Assembly (NCBI RefSeq): GCF_026339995.1
Contig: NZ_JAPEPT010000003.1
Coordinates: forward strand, 310,001 to 374,000
From: Streptomyces sp. NBC_01481
GTDB lineage: Bacteria > Actinomycetota > Actinomycetes > Streptomycetales > Streptomycetaceae
Length of the DNA stretch: 64,000 bases
Reading direction: 5' to 3'
The position numbers and the translations under genes were made by a program. This document shows positions 8,908 through 17,057 of this stretch, piece after piece (position 1 is the first letter of the stretch; every line of letters begins with the position of its first letter). A model generated the notes under the pieces. That model was not told where the DNA came from and did no database searches. It saw nothing but the letters and a program-made list of their open reading frames with translations.

Positions 8908-9318
8908 TCAGTTGCCGCCGCCGGAGCCGCCCGTGCCGCCCGTGCCGACGGACCCGTCCGGCTGCTGTGCCGTCCAGTCCCACTCCATCGTGACCGTCAG
9001 GTTCGCGTCCACCGATCCCTTGGTGATGAGAGCGACAAGACCGCTGGTCTCGACACCGACCTGGCAGCCGAACTCCACAGTGAGACGATGGGGTTTGGCC
9101 CGGCGCAGCGCGCCCGTGACACCTTGGGCGAAGGTGCCGAGCGCCTCGGTGACTTCGTCGAGATTGAAGGACAGAAGGCCGATCTCCTCCTCCAGAGGCT
9201 CGCCCTCACCGTCCTCGGGCCCGGCCCCCGCCCTCTCCGGCGCGACATTGACCGCCTGCAGCATCAGCCGTGTCCCGTCCGGGAGTTCGACTGCTGTCAG
9301 GACTTCCTCACCGGCCAT
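8908..9318 (-). CDS. Trypco1-type (CU044_2847 family) trypsin-co-occurring protein
   Basis: A 136-residue protein resembling the trypsin-co-occurring domain (Trypco1, CU044_2847 family): an N-terminal beta-rich start (VELPDGTRLMLQ), a FNLDEVTEALGTFAQGV helix near 50-66 and a C-terminal VEFGCQVGVETSGLVALI strand pair near 82-100, with a Gly-rich tail. The family name comes from genes found beside trypsin-like proteases, exactly the context here. Its biochemical role is not known; it may be a regulator or substrate of the protease. First gene of the operon, divergent from the membrane protein at 9388 with 69 bases between. Confidence 0.8.
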   Translation of the reverse strand: MAGEEVLTAVELPDGTRLMLQAVNVAPERAGAGPEDGEGEPLEEEIGLLSFNLDEVTEALGTFAQGVTGALRRAKPHRLTVEFGCQVGVETSGLVALITKGSVDANLTVTMEWDWTAQQPDGSVGTGGTGGSGGGN

Positions 9319-9387
9319 CAGGTCCCCCTACCCGCGTTCCGTCCCTGTGCGGCAGAGTAGCGGGCACAGAGTGTCCAAGGGGGGACA

Positions 9388-11724
9388 GTGAGTGAAGCTT
9401 GGGGCGCGATCCGTCCGGCTGCGGCCGACGAGCCCATGACCCTTGAGCTGATTGTCCCCGGTACGCAGCCGGCCGACCCGCAGTATCTGCTCGGGGACCC
9501 CCGGATGATCCAGATCGGGGGCGACCGCAGGACCCGGCTGCACCGGCGCGCGGACGATGTCGACGGCGAGCAGCGCCCCGACGAGTACCGAGGCCGCCCC
9601 ATCCCGGAGACGTACACCTGGGGGTCGCGGGTGGGGGAGGGCCGGATGCGTGGGCTGTGGCTGTTCCTGGGGCCCTTTCTGCTGATGAATCTGGCTTCCT
9701 GGATGCTGCCCCAGGCCGACGGCACCGCAGGGCGCGGTCGGTCGCACGTCGCCCGAAGCTACGCCGTGATGATGCGGCTGCTCGCGGCTGCCCTCACCGT
9801 TCAGCTCGTCGCGTACCTCGCCGAGATGAGCATGGATCTGATGGTGTGGCAGTGCGCGGCGGCCAGCCGGTCCTGCGTGGAGGAGAACACCTGGCTGCTC
9901 TTCCTCAGTCCGGCGAACGGCAGTTGGTGGGCGCGGCCGGGTCCGTCGCTGGCACTCGGTGCGCTCCTTCCGCTGTTCGTCGTCGTCCTGATGGCGCGGC
10001 TGGGTCAGCGCACATGGGCGCGGACCGAGGCGCTGCGGCCGGCGCTCTCGGGCCTCCGACCGGAATACGACGAAGGACCCTTCGGCCCCGCCCTTTCCCG
10101 GCCGGGGTTCTGGTACGGCCGCAGGCAGGTCCTGCGGCTGCGGTCCGCGCACACCACGCTGGCGATCTCCACCTTGTCCCTGCTGCTCCTGGCTGCGCTG
10201 GCCGGGCCCGGCCGGAAGCACGGCAGCGCTCTGTTCACCGGCTTCGAGTGGGCTCTCATCGGCCTGGTGCTGCTGGCCGCCACCGTCGCCGTCTCGGAGG
10301 TTGTCCGAGCGGGCCGCAGCGAGCGCTACCTCGCCTCAGGACGCAGCCGGATCGCGGCGTACTCCCCGAGACTCTCGCTGTGTCTGCTCGTGCTCACGTT
10401 CGTCGACGCTTTCCTTGCGCGGCCGGGCTGGGTCGCCACCGGCCGGCTCCCGGGCATCGAAGCGCTGCTCGCCGGACTCCTCGTGGGCGAGATGACTCTG
10501 GCCGCGGGGCTCTTCGCCTGCTGTGTGCCGCTCGCGGCGAGGCGCGTTTACGGCAGGGTCGCGCTGCGCGGCCTCGGCGGACCGGTCGTGGCGCTGCTCG
10601 CATGCTGGCTGGCCACCATCTTCTCGGCGGTCCTTGTCCTCGTGGTCGCGGACATCCTGGAAGGAGGCCGTACACCAGGATGGGGCTCCATCGCGGGGCC
10701 GCTGCCGCTCATCGAGGTCGCGGCGTGGGGCCCGGTGCTGCTGGTGCTGCTTGCCGTCGTTTTCGCCGTGGCCGTCAGCGTCCATCACGCACGAAGGGTC
10801 CGTCATCTGCGCTTCGTCGTGGAGCACGACTATCAGGGCGAAGCGCCTGATCTGCTGCGCAGCGACGAAATCGCCCGCGCCCACAGCTCGGCTGCCCTCA
10901 CCGAGACCGTTCCGGTGCTGCTGGCCGCGTCCGGCGGCATGGCGGCTCTGCACTTCGGTCAGATCGCGATCGGCGCAACGGACGCCTTCGCCTACAGCCG
11001 CCGTTTCGTGGATGCGCTGGCCGGGCTCGGTACCTGGCTGGGCCCACTGCTCTATGCCCTGGTGTTCCTGGCCGGGTGGGCGGCGTACGCATGGCCCGCC
11101 TCCCGTCGCTCGGTCGGACTGCTGTGGGACATCAGTACGTTCTGGCCGCGCGCCGCACACCCCTTCGCTCCGCCCTGTCTGGCGGAGCGAGCCGTGCCCG
11201 ATCTGCAGTGGCGCATGCTGACCTGGCTGCGCAGCACCGGGGGACGCCTGCTGCTCTCCGGCCACGGGCAGGGCTCGGTCCTCGCGGCGGCGGCCGCGTT
11301 TCAACTGGCGCCGGAGTACCGCCGTCGTATCTCACTTCTGACGTACGGATCACCGCTGGCGCGGATCTACGGACGCTATTTCCCCGCCTACTTCGGTCCG
11401 TCTCAACTGCGCATGATGGAAGGGGAGTTAGCGATCTGGCGGAATCTGTGGCGGCGTACCGACCCGATCGGGGGGCCGATCGCCATCGACACGGAGCTCA
11501 GTGCGGTGGACAGCAGCCCCTTGCGCGACCCGCTCGCCTTCGGCCGCACCCCCAAGCATCCGCTGTACGCGCCCATCCTCGGCCATGACGACTACCAGGC
11601 GGACCCCGTTTTCGCCGCGGACCGGGCCCTGCTGCTCGCCCGGCTCGGGCCACGCATGCCTCTCCGCGCCCGCGCGACTGACCGTCCCGCGAGCCGTGGG
11701 CCGGGGCTCAGCCCAGGCGGGTAG
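9388..11724 (+). CDS. Polytopic membrane protein with degenerate alpha/beta-hydrolase-like domain
   Basis: A 778-residue protein with about eleven hydrophobic helices between residues 88 and 570 and a cytoplasmic C-terminal part with an alpha/beta-hydrolase look (RLLLSGHGQGSV followed by an Ala-rich helix and LLTYGSPLARIY). The nucleophile elbow, normally GHSQG, reads GHGQG: G627 replaces the serine, so it is probably not a working hydrolase. An in-frame TTA codon lies at 11428 (residue 681). GTG 9388 follows AAGGGGGG. Divergent from the Trypco1/trypsin-NACHT operon; a shared system is inferred. Its 3' end overlaps the convergent methyltransferase by 17 bases. Confidence 0.8.
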   Translation: MSEAWGAIRPAAADEPMTLELIVPGTQPADPQYLLGDPRMIQIGGDRRTRLHRRADDVDGEQRPDEYRGRPIPETYTWGSRVGEGRMRGLWLFLGPFLLMNLASWMLPQADGTAGRGRSHVARSYAVMMRLLAAALTVQLVAYLAEMSMDLMVWQCAAASRSCVEENTWLLFLSPANGSWWARPGPSLALGALLPLFVVVLMARLGQRTWARTEALRPALSGLRPEYDEGPFGPALSRPGFWYGRRQVLRLRSAHTTLAISTLSLLLLAALAGPGRKHGSALFTGFEWALIGLVLLAATVAVSEVVRAGRSERYLASGRSRIAAYSPRLSLCLLVLTFVDAFLARPGWVATGRLPGIEALLAGLLVGEMTLAAGLFACCVPLAARRVYGRVALRGLGGPVVALLACWLATIFSAVLVLVVADILEGGRTPGWGSIAGPLPLIEVAAWGPVLLVLLAVVFAVAVSVHHARRVRHLRFVVEHDYQGEAPDLLRSDEIARAHSSAALTETVPVLLAASGGMAALHFGQIAIGATDAFAYSRRFVDALAGLGTWLGPLLYALVFLAGWAAYAWPASRRSVGLLWDISTFWPRAAHPFAPPCLAERAVPDLQWRMLTWLRSTGGRLLLSGHGQGSVLAAAAAFQLAPEYRRRISLLTYGSPLARIYGRYFPAYFGPSQLRMMEGELAIWRNLWRRTDPIGGPIAIDTELSAVDSSPLRDPLAFGRTPKHPLYAPILGHDDYQADPVFAADRALLLARLGPRMPLRARATDRPASRGPGLSPGG

Positions 11725-12421
11725 CCAGCACCAGCCGGCACCGCGGGCTGCCGTCCTTCAGGCGCCCCAGCTCTTCGAGCGGCCGCAGCTCCACCATGAA
11801 CCCCGCCCGTCCCAGTTCGGACATGACGTCGGAGAGCCGGAAGGTGCGGTAGTACATGACGAACGTCGGCCGCCACAGCAGGTTGCGTACGCGCATCGCC
11901 GCGTCGAAGGCCCACAGCGCCCAGTACAGGCGTGATCCGACCCGGGCCGGAGCCGGGAGCGGGAAGACGAATCTGCCGCCGGGACGCAGCGACCGGCGAA
12001 TCTGCGCGAAGAGCGCCGGGCGCTCACTCGGCAGGAAATGGCCGAAGGCTCCGAAGCTCACCGCCAGGTCGAAGGCCTCGGTGAAGGGGAGCGCGAGCGC
12101 GTCCGCCTGTACCCACGTGGCCCAGGGGTACGTGGCCTTCGCCTCGGCCAGCATGCCCGCGCTGAAGTCGACCCCCGTGACCTCGTCCTCGCACAGCTCT
12201 CGCAGCACCCGCACTCCCGCGCCCGTACCGCAGCAGACGTCGAGCCCCGACCCGAACGGCCCGAGCGGGCGGATCGCTCGTACCACCGGATCGAGGATCC
12301 GGTCGGGGGTACGGAACGGCGTCTCGTCGAATTTCGGGGCGAGCAGGTCATAGCCGTGCTCGATCGACGAGAGCGCCTGTACGGCGAGCTCTCGGAACGT
12401 GGGGCCCGACGGTGTGAACAT
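11708..12421 (-). CDS. Class I SAM-dependent methyltransferase
   Basis: A 237-residue methyltransferase. Motif I is GLDVCCGTGAGV (about 72-83), followed by VTGVDFSAGMLAEA and VQADALALPF, the classic SAM-binding series, and a LRPGGRFVF stretch after the catalytic core. The frame continues upstream for 97 codons, but ATG 12421 is preferred because the earlier residues do not resemble protein and would run into the divergent aminotransferase. Substrate unknown. It is divergent from the aminotransferase at 12525, leaving about 100 bases for both promoters. Confidence 0.82.
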   Translation of the reverse strand: MFTPSGPTFRELAVQALSSIEHGYDLLAPKFDETPFRTPDRILDPVVRAIRPLGPFGSGLDVCCGTGAGVRVLRELCEDEVTGVDFSAGMLAEAKATYPWATWVQADALALPFTEAFDLAVSFGAFGHFLPSERPALFAQIRRSLRPGGRFVFPLPAPARVGSRLYWALWAFDAAMRVRNLLWRPTFVMYYRTFRLSDVMSELGRAGFMVELRPLEELGRLKDGSPRCRLVLATRLG

Positions 12422-12524
12422 CACGGTCCACAGTAGTCGTTGAACATCACCCCAGGCCCATCCGTATTCCGGGAGGGTCCCTGCGCATCCGTACGGGCCA
12501 TTGGCAGGCAGGGGAGGCAGATCC

Positions 12525-13910
12525 ATGGCCGGCGGCAACGTCACGGCACTCTTCCGCGCGTCCACCGCGCACAGCCCTTCGTACTTCACCTTGAACAGGG
12601 CAGGCGGTGGACAGGCGGGAGAGATCACAGACTTCTGCATCCCGTGCAATCCGTACTTCCCCACCCCCGAGATGTTCGACATGCTCGGCAGCCGACTGCG
12701 CGAGATCCTCACCTACTATCCGAGCTCGGCCGACACCATCACCGCCGAGCTGTGCCAGGTACTCGGCCTCAATCCGCAGACCGTCGCCATGGGCAACGGA
12801 TCCACCGAACTGATCACCTGGATCGACCACTTGCTGGTCCGCGAGTCGCTGGCCGTGCCCGTGCCCACCTTCGGGCGGTGGACCGACCAGCCGATGGAGT
12901 CCGGCAAGCGCGTCGACATGCTCCTGCTGCCCGAGGCGCACGGGTTCGGCCTGGACACGGCGTCCTTCGTGCAGTTCATCCGGAGCCGCGGCTCGCGGGC
13001 GGCGGTCATCTGCAACCCCAACAACCCCGACGGCGGCTTTCTGCCCAAGCAGCGGGTCATCGCGCTCCTCGACGAGCTCCAGGATCTGGATCTGGTCGTC
13101 GTCGACGAGTCCTTCCTGGAGTTCGCGGACGCCGAGCCCGAGCCGAGCGTCGCCTCGGAGGCCGTGCTGCGGACGAACGTGATCGTGCTGCGCAGCCTGG
13201 GCAAGAACTTCGGTCTGCACGGCGTGCGCTTCGGCTATCTCGTCTCGAATCCCACCCTCGCCGGGAAGGTGCGCTCCGCCCTGCCGAAGTGGAACCTCAA
13301 CTCCTTTGCCGAGACTGTGGTGTTCATGCTCAAGGAGCACCGTCAGGAGTACGCCGACAGCCTTCAGCAGGCCCGCCGCGACCGGCAGGAGATGACCTGG
13401 CGGCTCTCCCAGCTGCCGGGTATGACCGTCTACCCCTCGCAGGGCAACTTCCTGTACGTACGCCTTCCCGAGGGCGTGGACGGCTCGGTCCTGCGGGACC
13501 GGCTGCTCGCCGAGCACGGCGTGCTGGTGCGCGAGTGCAGCAACAAGGTCGGCAGTTCGAGCCGGTTCCTGCGGCTGGTGGTGAGACCGCAGGAGGATGT
13601 GCTGCGGCTCATGCAGGCGATGGAACAGGTGCTGTACGGGCGGCGCATCCAGGCTCCGGAGCCGCCTCCGCAGCCCATGGCCCCGATGCTGTCCCAGGTG
13701 CCCTCGGCGCAGCCGCTGCCTCCGGAACAGGGCCAGGTGCAGGCGGCGGTGCCGATGCTGGCGCTGGCGCAGGAGCCGGTCTCGGCGCGCGGGCTCGTCC
13801 CGGCCCGTGCGCAGCGCGCCGTCCCGGTGGCCGCAGAGCAGCCCCAGCCGATGGCACCCGGCTACAGCTCGGGCACGGCGGCGGTCGACCGTCTGATCGC
13901 GGGGGCGTGA
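12525..13910 (+). CDS. PLP-dependent class I/II aminotransferase with long low-complexity tail
   Basis: Fold-type I aminotransferase (461 aa) of the histidinol-phosphate-aminotransferase-like group. The internal aldimine lysine is K227 in LGKNFGLHGVRFGY; CNPNNPDGG near 164 and VVVDESFLEF near 192 are the substrate and PLP-ring motifs. The catalytic fold ends near residue 375; the remaining 85 residues are Pro/Gln/Ala-rich, which is not part of the family and may be a linker or interaction tail. ATG 12525 follows GGGGAGG at 12511-12517. Substrate unknown; no histidine biosynthesis genes are nearby. Confidence 0.88.
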   Translation: MAGGNVTALFRASTAHSPSYFTLNRAGGGQAGEITDFCIPCNPYFPTPEMFDMLGSRLREILTYYPSSADTITAELCQVLGLNPQTVAMGNGSTELITWIDHLLVRESLAVPVPTFGRWTDQPMESGKRVDMLLLPEAHGFGLDTASFVQFIRSRGSRAAVICNPNNPDGGFLPKQRVIALLDELQDLDLVVVDESFLEFADAEPEPSVASEAVLRTNVIVLRSLGKNFGLHGVRFGYLVSNPTLAGKVRSALPKWNLNSFAETVVFMLKEHRQEYADSLQQARRDRQEMTWRLSQLPGMTVYPSQGNFLYVRLPEGVDGSVLRDRLLAEHGVLVRECSNKVGSSSRFLRLVVRPQEDVLRLMQAMEQVLYGRRIQAPEPPPQPMAPMLSQVPSAQPLPPEQGQVQAAVPMLALAQEPVSARGLVPARAQRAVPVAAEQPQPMAPGYSSGTAAVDRLIAGA

Positions 13911-14088
13911 GTTCCCGCTCGCGTCTGCGGCGAGCAGTCCAGGGCCGCCCACGGCACGGGCCGGAGAGGCAGATCTGGCTACCGACCAAACGTCGGACTT
14001 GCCGCGCCGGGTTGTTCACGATGGAGCAGGACCCGCCGCACGGCCGCCCCTAGCCTCACCGGAACGGCACGAACGAGGGGCGGTACCG

Positions 14089-15372
14089 GTGAACTGGCTC
14101 ATCCACGACTACCGAGAGTGCGATCTCGCGGCAGTTGTCCACCTGATCGACACCACGGCCGAACTCGGCCAGGAGTCGGTCTTCTCGCTCGCCGAGTGCA
14201 TCGGCGCGCTCACCTCCCGCCAGCCCGCCGTCGTCGCCGTCCACCAGGGCGTCCCCATCGGCGCGGCGCTCGCCACCGTGTCCGGTGAGCGGGCCTGGGT
14301 GATGCGTATCGCCATCTCCTCCGCGTGGCGCGGCCGGGGCCTGGCCAGCGCCCTCCTGGTGGAACTGGAGCGCCGGCTACTCGCCGCCCGGGTGGGCCGT
14401 ATCGCCTATGTGCTGCCCGAGGAGGAACTGCTCGGCGAGGGGCTGCTCAACGCGGGGTACACCCGGCAGCCCGCCGTGGCCTACTTCGAAAAGGTCGAGC
14501 CGCTCCACGGCCCGGCCGCCGGCCTCCTGGACGACCTCGGCGGACGCTTCCTGCCCAACGGCCTGTGGGCCGAGGTCGCGGGCATGGAGGCGGAGAAGGA
14601 CCTCATCGAGCGGCGCGTCGTGCTGCCCCTCGCGGAGCCCGAGCGGGCCGCCAGGCACGGGGTCCGGCCGCCGCGGGCCATCGCGCTGTTCGGCCCGCCC
14701 GGCACCGGCAAAACGACCTTCGCCCGGGGCATCGCCTCCAAGCTCGGCTGGCCCTTCGTCGAGCTGCTCCCCTCCCGGCTCGCCGACGAGGGCAATCTGG
14801 CGGCCGCCCTGCGCAGTGCCTTCGCCCGGATCGCCGAGCTGGAGCGCGTCCTCGTCTTCATCGACGAGGTCGAGGAGATCGCCCCGGTGCGCACCGAGCC
14901 CGCGCAGAGCGGCGGGATGCACGGAGTGACCAACGAACTGCTCAAGCTCATCCCCGGCTTCCGGGAGAGGGACGAGCGGCTGCTGGTCTGTGCCACCAAC
15001 TCCATCCGCTCGCTCGACCCGGCGTTCCTGCGGCCCGGCAGGTTCGACTATCTGATCCCGATCGGCACCCCCGACACGGCCGCGCGTGCGGCCATCTGGT
15101 CCCGCTACACCGACGGCCGGCCCGATGCGGATGTGCCGGTCCTCGTGGCCGCCAGCGAACTGTTCACCCCCGCCGACATCGAGCACGCGGCCCGGATCGC
15201 CGCCCAGACCGCTTTCGAGCGGGACCTGGAGACGATCGGTACGGGCGAGCGCAGGGCGCCCGGCGCGGACACCGAGGACTATCTGACGGCCATCGCCCAG
15301 TGCCGCCCGACCGTGACGCCCGCGATGATCGAGGAGTTCGGCGCGGACATCACCGCGCACGCCCGCTTCTGA
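14089..15372 (+). CDS. GNAT acetyltransferase fused to AAA+ ATPase
   Basis: A 427-residue fusion. Residues 1-150 look like a GNAT N-acetyltransferase (VMRIAISSAWRGRGLASALL carries the acetyl-CoA loop R/QxxGxG/A). Residues about 190-420 are a classical AAA+ ATPase: Walker A GPPGTGKT (K208), Walker B VLVFIDEVEE, sensor-type CATN and the PGRFD arginine-finger region, like FtsH/Cdc48-type modules. GTG 14089 is chosen for the GAGGGG upstream; the frame opens earlier at 13999. Possibly an ATP-driven protein remodeller that acetylates its target; this is inference. It follows the aminotransferase by 178 bases. Confidence 0.85.
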   Translation: MNWLIHDYRECDLAAVVHLIDTTAELGQESVFSLAECIGALTSRQPAVVAVHQGVPIGAALATVSGERAWVMRIAISSAWRGRGLASALLVELERRLLAARVGRIAYVLPEEELLGEGLLNAGYTRQPAVAYFEKVEPLHGPAAGLLDDLGGRFLPNGLWAEVAGMEAEKDLIERRVVLPLAEPERAARHGVRPPRAIALFGPPGTGKTTFARGIASKLGWPFVELLPSRLADEGNLAAALRSAFARIAELERVLVFIDEVEEIAPVRTEPAQSGGMHGVTNELLKLIPGFRERDERLLVCATNSIRSLDPAFLRPGRFDYLIPIGTPDTAARAAIWSRYTDGRPDADVPVLVAASELFTPADIEHAARIAAQTAFERDLETIGTGERRAPGADTEDYLTAIAQCRPTVTPAMIEEFGADITAHARF

Positions 15373-15472
15373 CGTAAGACTTCCGTCATCCCCCCGGCCG
15401 CCCGTCACGGAGCGAAGTCCCGTTGAATGGACAGGCCAGGGCACAGCGCCCGGCGGATATCGGGAGGACGTC

Positions 15473-16012
15473 GTGGGACGCGTGCGGTTGTGGCTGAAGA
15501 GGCCTGTGGTCATCTCGGTGCTGGTCGTCGGTGCGCTGGGGCTGAGCCTGGGGGTCTACTGGTTCCAGCCGTGGAAGCTGTTTGTCGACGAGACGGTACG
15601 GGACGCACTCCCCGCCGCCGCGACTCCTGCGGCCGGGGAGCCGGCCGCCGCCGACCCGCGGATCCTCGCGTCCGGCTCGCTCATCAGCCACGAGCACGAC
15701 ACCTCGGGCTCGGCCCGGATCGTCGAGCTGCCCGACGGCTCCCGCATTCTGCGGCTGGAAAACCTGGACACCAGCAACGGTCCTGATCTGCGGGTGTTGC
15801 TCACGGACGCCCCCGTGAAGCAGGGCACGGCGGGCTGGCGGGTCTTCGACGACGGCAAGCACGTCAGCCTCGGCAAGCTCAAGGGCAACAAGGGCGACCA
15901 GAACTACGCCCTGCCCCGGGACCTCGATCTGACCGGATACACCAGCGTCAGCATCTGGTGCGACCGCTTCGACGTCTCCTTCGGCGCCGCCGAGCTTGCC
16001 CCGCGCGCATAG
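15473..16012 (+). CDS. Membrane-anchored DM13 domain protein
   Basis: A 179-residue protein with a single N-terminal membrane anchor (about 13-33) and an extracytoplasmic DM13 domain (about 65-175), including GSLISHEHDTSG, DLRVLLTDA and the final SIWCDRFDVSFG. DM13 domains are proposed to take part in redox or electron transfer, with the near-C-terminal cysteine as a conserved residue. GTG 15473 sits behind GGGAGGAC. No obvious partner is adjacent, and it appears monocistronic. Confidence 0.85.
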   Translation: MGRVRLWLKRPVVISVLVVGALGLSLGVYWFQPWKLFVDETVRDALPAAATPAAGEPAAADPRILASGSLISHEHDTSGSARIVELPDGSRILRLENLDTSNGPDLRVLLTDAPVKQGTAGWRVFDDGKHVSLGKLKGNKGDQNYALPRDLDLTGYTSVSIWCDRFDVSFGAAELAPRA

Positions 16013-16420
16013 TCCTGCGTTCCCAACTTTCCTGCCGGACAGCGCAGTTGTTCGGGTACCTCCGAGGTTGCCCGAGCCTTCGGGGCGGAGAGGAATGGGA
16101 CTCCTGCGGTGCAGGGCGGGGGAAGACGAATCGCGGTCAGGGTGATTCGTCGTCTGTAACGGGAGTGCCGCGCTCGGCCTGCCGTGCACCTGGTACATCC
16201 CGCGCACACCACGATGGACTGCGCGCAGTGCGGAGCGAGAACCAAGCACGCACTACCTCTTTTCTGGTCTCAACCCGGCTGGTGCTGATCGTGTAAGAGC
16301 TGACGGACCGCCGGTCCACAGCCAACGTGAGCCAGGAATCCCCTCCCCCAGGGAGGCGAGGAGTCAACTACCAGGCACAGTTCCAGGCGGGCGGAGTCCA
16401 ACAAGCTGGACACCGAGCGG
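16013..16420. other. Intergenic stretch with small palindromes
   Basis: About 400 bases without a convincing complete gene. It contains the perfect palindrome GGACC-GCC-GGTCC at 16305-16317 and a perfect CCTCCC-CCA-GGGAGG hairpin at 16342-16356. A GTG at 16327 opens a frame that resembles the missing N-terminus of the next gene but is offset by one base. Confidence 0.5.
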
Positions 16421-16750
16421 GTGCTGCTCTACCCGGCCGGTCAGTTCGTAACCCAGCCGCAGATCATCGCGCTCAACCGGGACGGGGAAAGCTCGGTGAC
16501 CATCACCCAAGTGGCAGAACCGATATCGGTGATCGGCATCGGACGCAATGCCGCGCTGTCCAACGGGCAGGCGGCGCCGGATCCGGCCGATCCCGCGGCG
16601 GGGCCTCGCGTCCGGGTCACCTGCGCCACGGAAGGACTGCGCAACGAGGTCCTGCAGGGCACCGTCTCGGCCCGCTGCCTCGGCAAGGTCCAGGACTGGA
16701 ACGCCGAGGACGCGGTACTCGAAGTACAGGCGATGGCGATCTTCCGATAG
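16421..16750 (+). CDS. Small hypothetical protein, possibly frameshifted at its 5' end
   Basis: The frame encodes a beta-rich, soluble-looking protein of 109 residues (VTITQVAEPISVIGIGRN, RVRVTCATEGLRNEVLQG) with actinobacterial codon bias. No family recognised. The GTG at 16421 has no clear ribosome binding site, and the protein-like sequence continues upstream in frame (SNKLDTER) without a start codon. The frame from GTG 16327 could supply the missing N-terminus if one base were shifted near 16391, so the gene may be frameshifted or the start unusual. The DUF6296-like gene follows 48 bases later. Confidence 0.5.
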   Translation: MLLYPAGQFVTQPQIIALNRDGESSVTITQVAEPISVIGIGRNAALSNGQAAPDPADPAAGPRVRVTCATEGLRNEVLQGTVSARCLGKVQDWNAEDAVLEVQAMAIFR

Positions 16751-16798
16751 GCGCCGGGGGCCGGTCTGCGCGACGATGGACGATGTCGGGAGGCACTC

Positions 16799-17032
16799 AT
16801 GGATTACCCGGAAACCTACGAGCTGGTGTTTCAGGCGTCCGCCGTGGAGGACGATGCGGTGATCGTCCACCGCACCGCGCAGGCGGGCGCGGGGGGATAT
16901 CCGATCTACGAGGACGAGACTGGAATCGTGCGCGCGGAGATCAGCGACCGGGGAGAGGTACGCATGCTGGCCAGTGGCGGCCATCAGGTGCTCGGGACGC
17001 CCATGACGGTGCGGCCGCTCGGCTCCAAGTGA
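16799..17032 (+). CDS. Small DUF6296-like protein
   Basis: A 77-residue protein beginning MDYPETYELVF and containing GGYPIYEDETGIVRAEISD. It resembles the small Streptomyces family I know as DUF6296; this identification is from memory. No function is known for it. ATG 16799 is well supported by GGGAGG at 16788-16793. It is convergent with the VOC gene, 25 bases away. Confidence 0.7.
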   Translation: MDYPETYELVFQASAVEDDAVIVHRTAQAGAGGYPIYEDETGIVRAEISDRGEVRMLASGGHQVLGTPMTVRPLGSK

Positions 17033-17057
17033 GGTCCCTGCCGCGACGTGATGGTCC

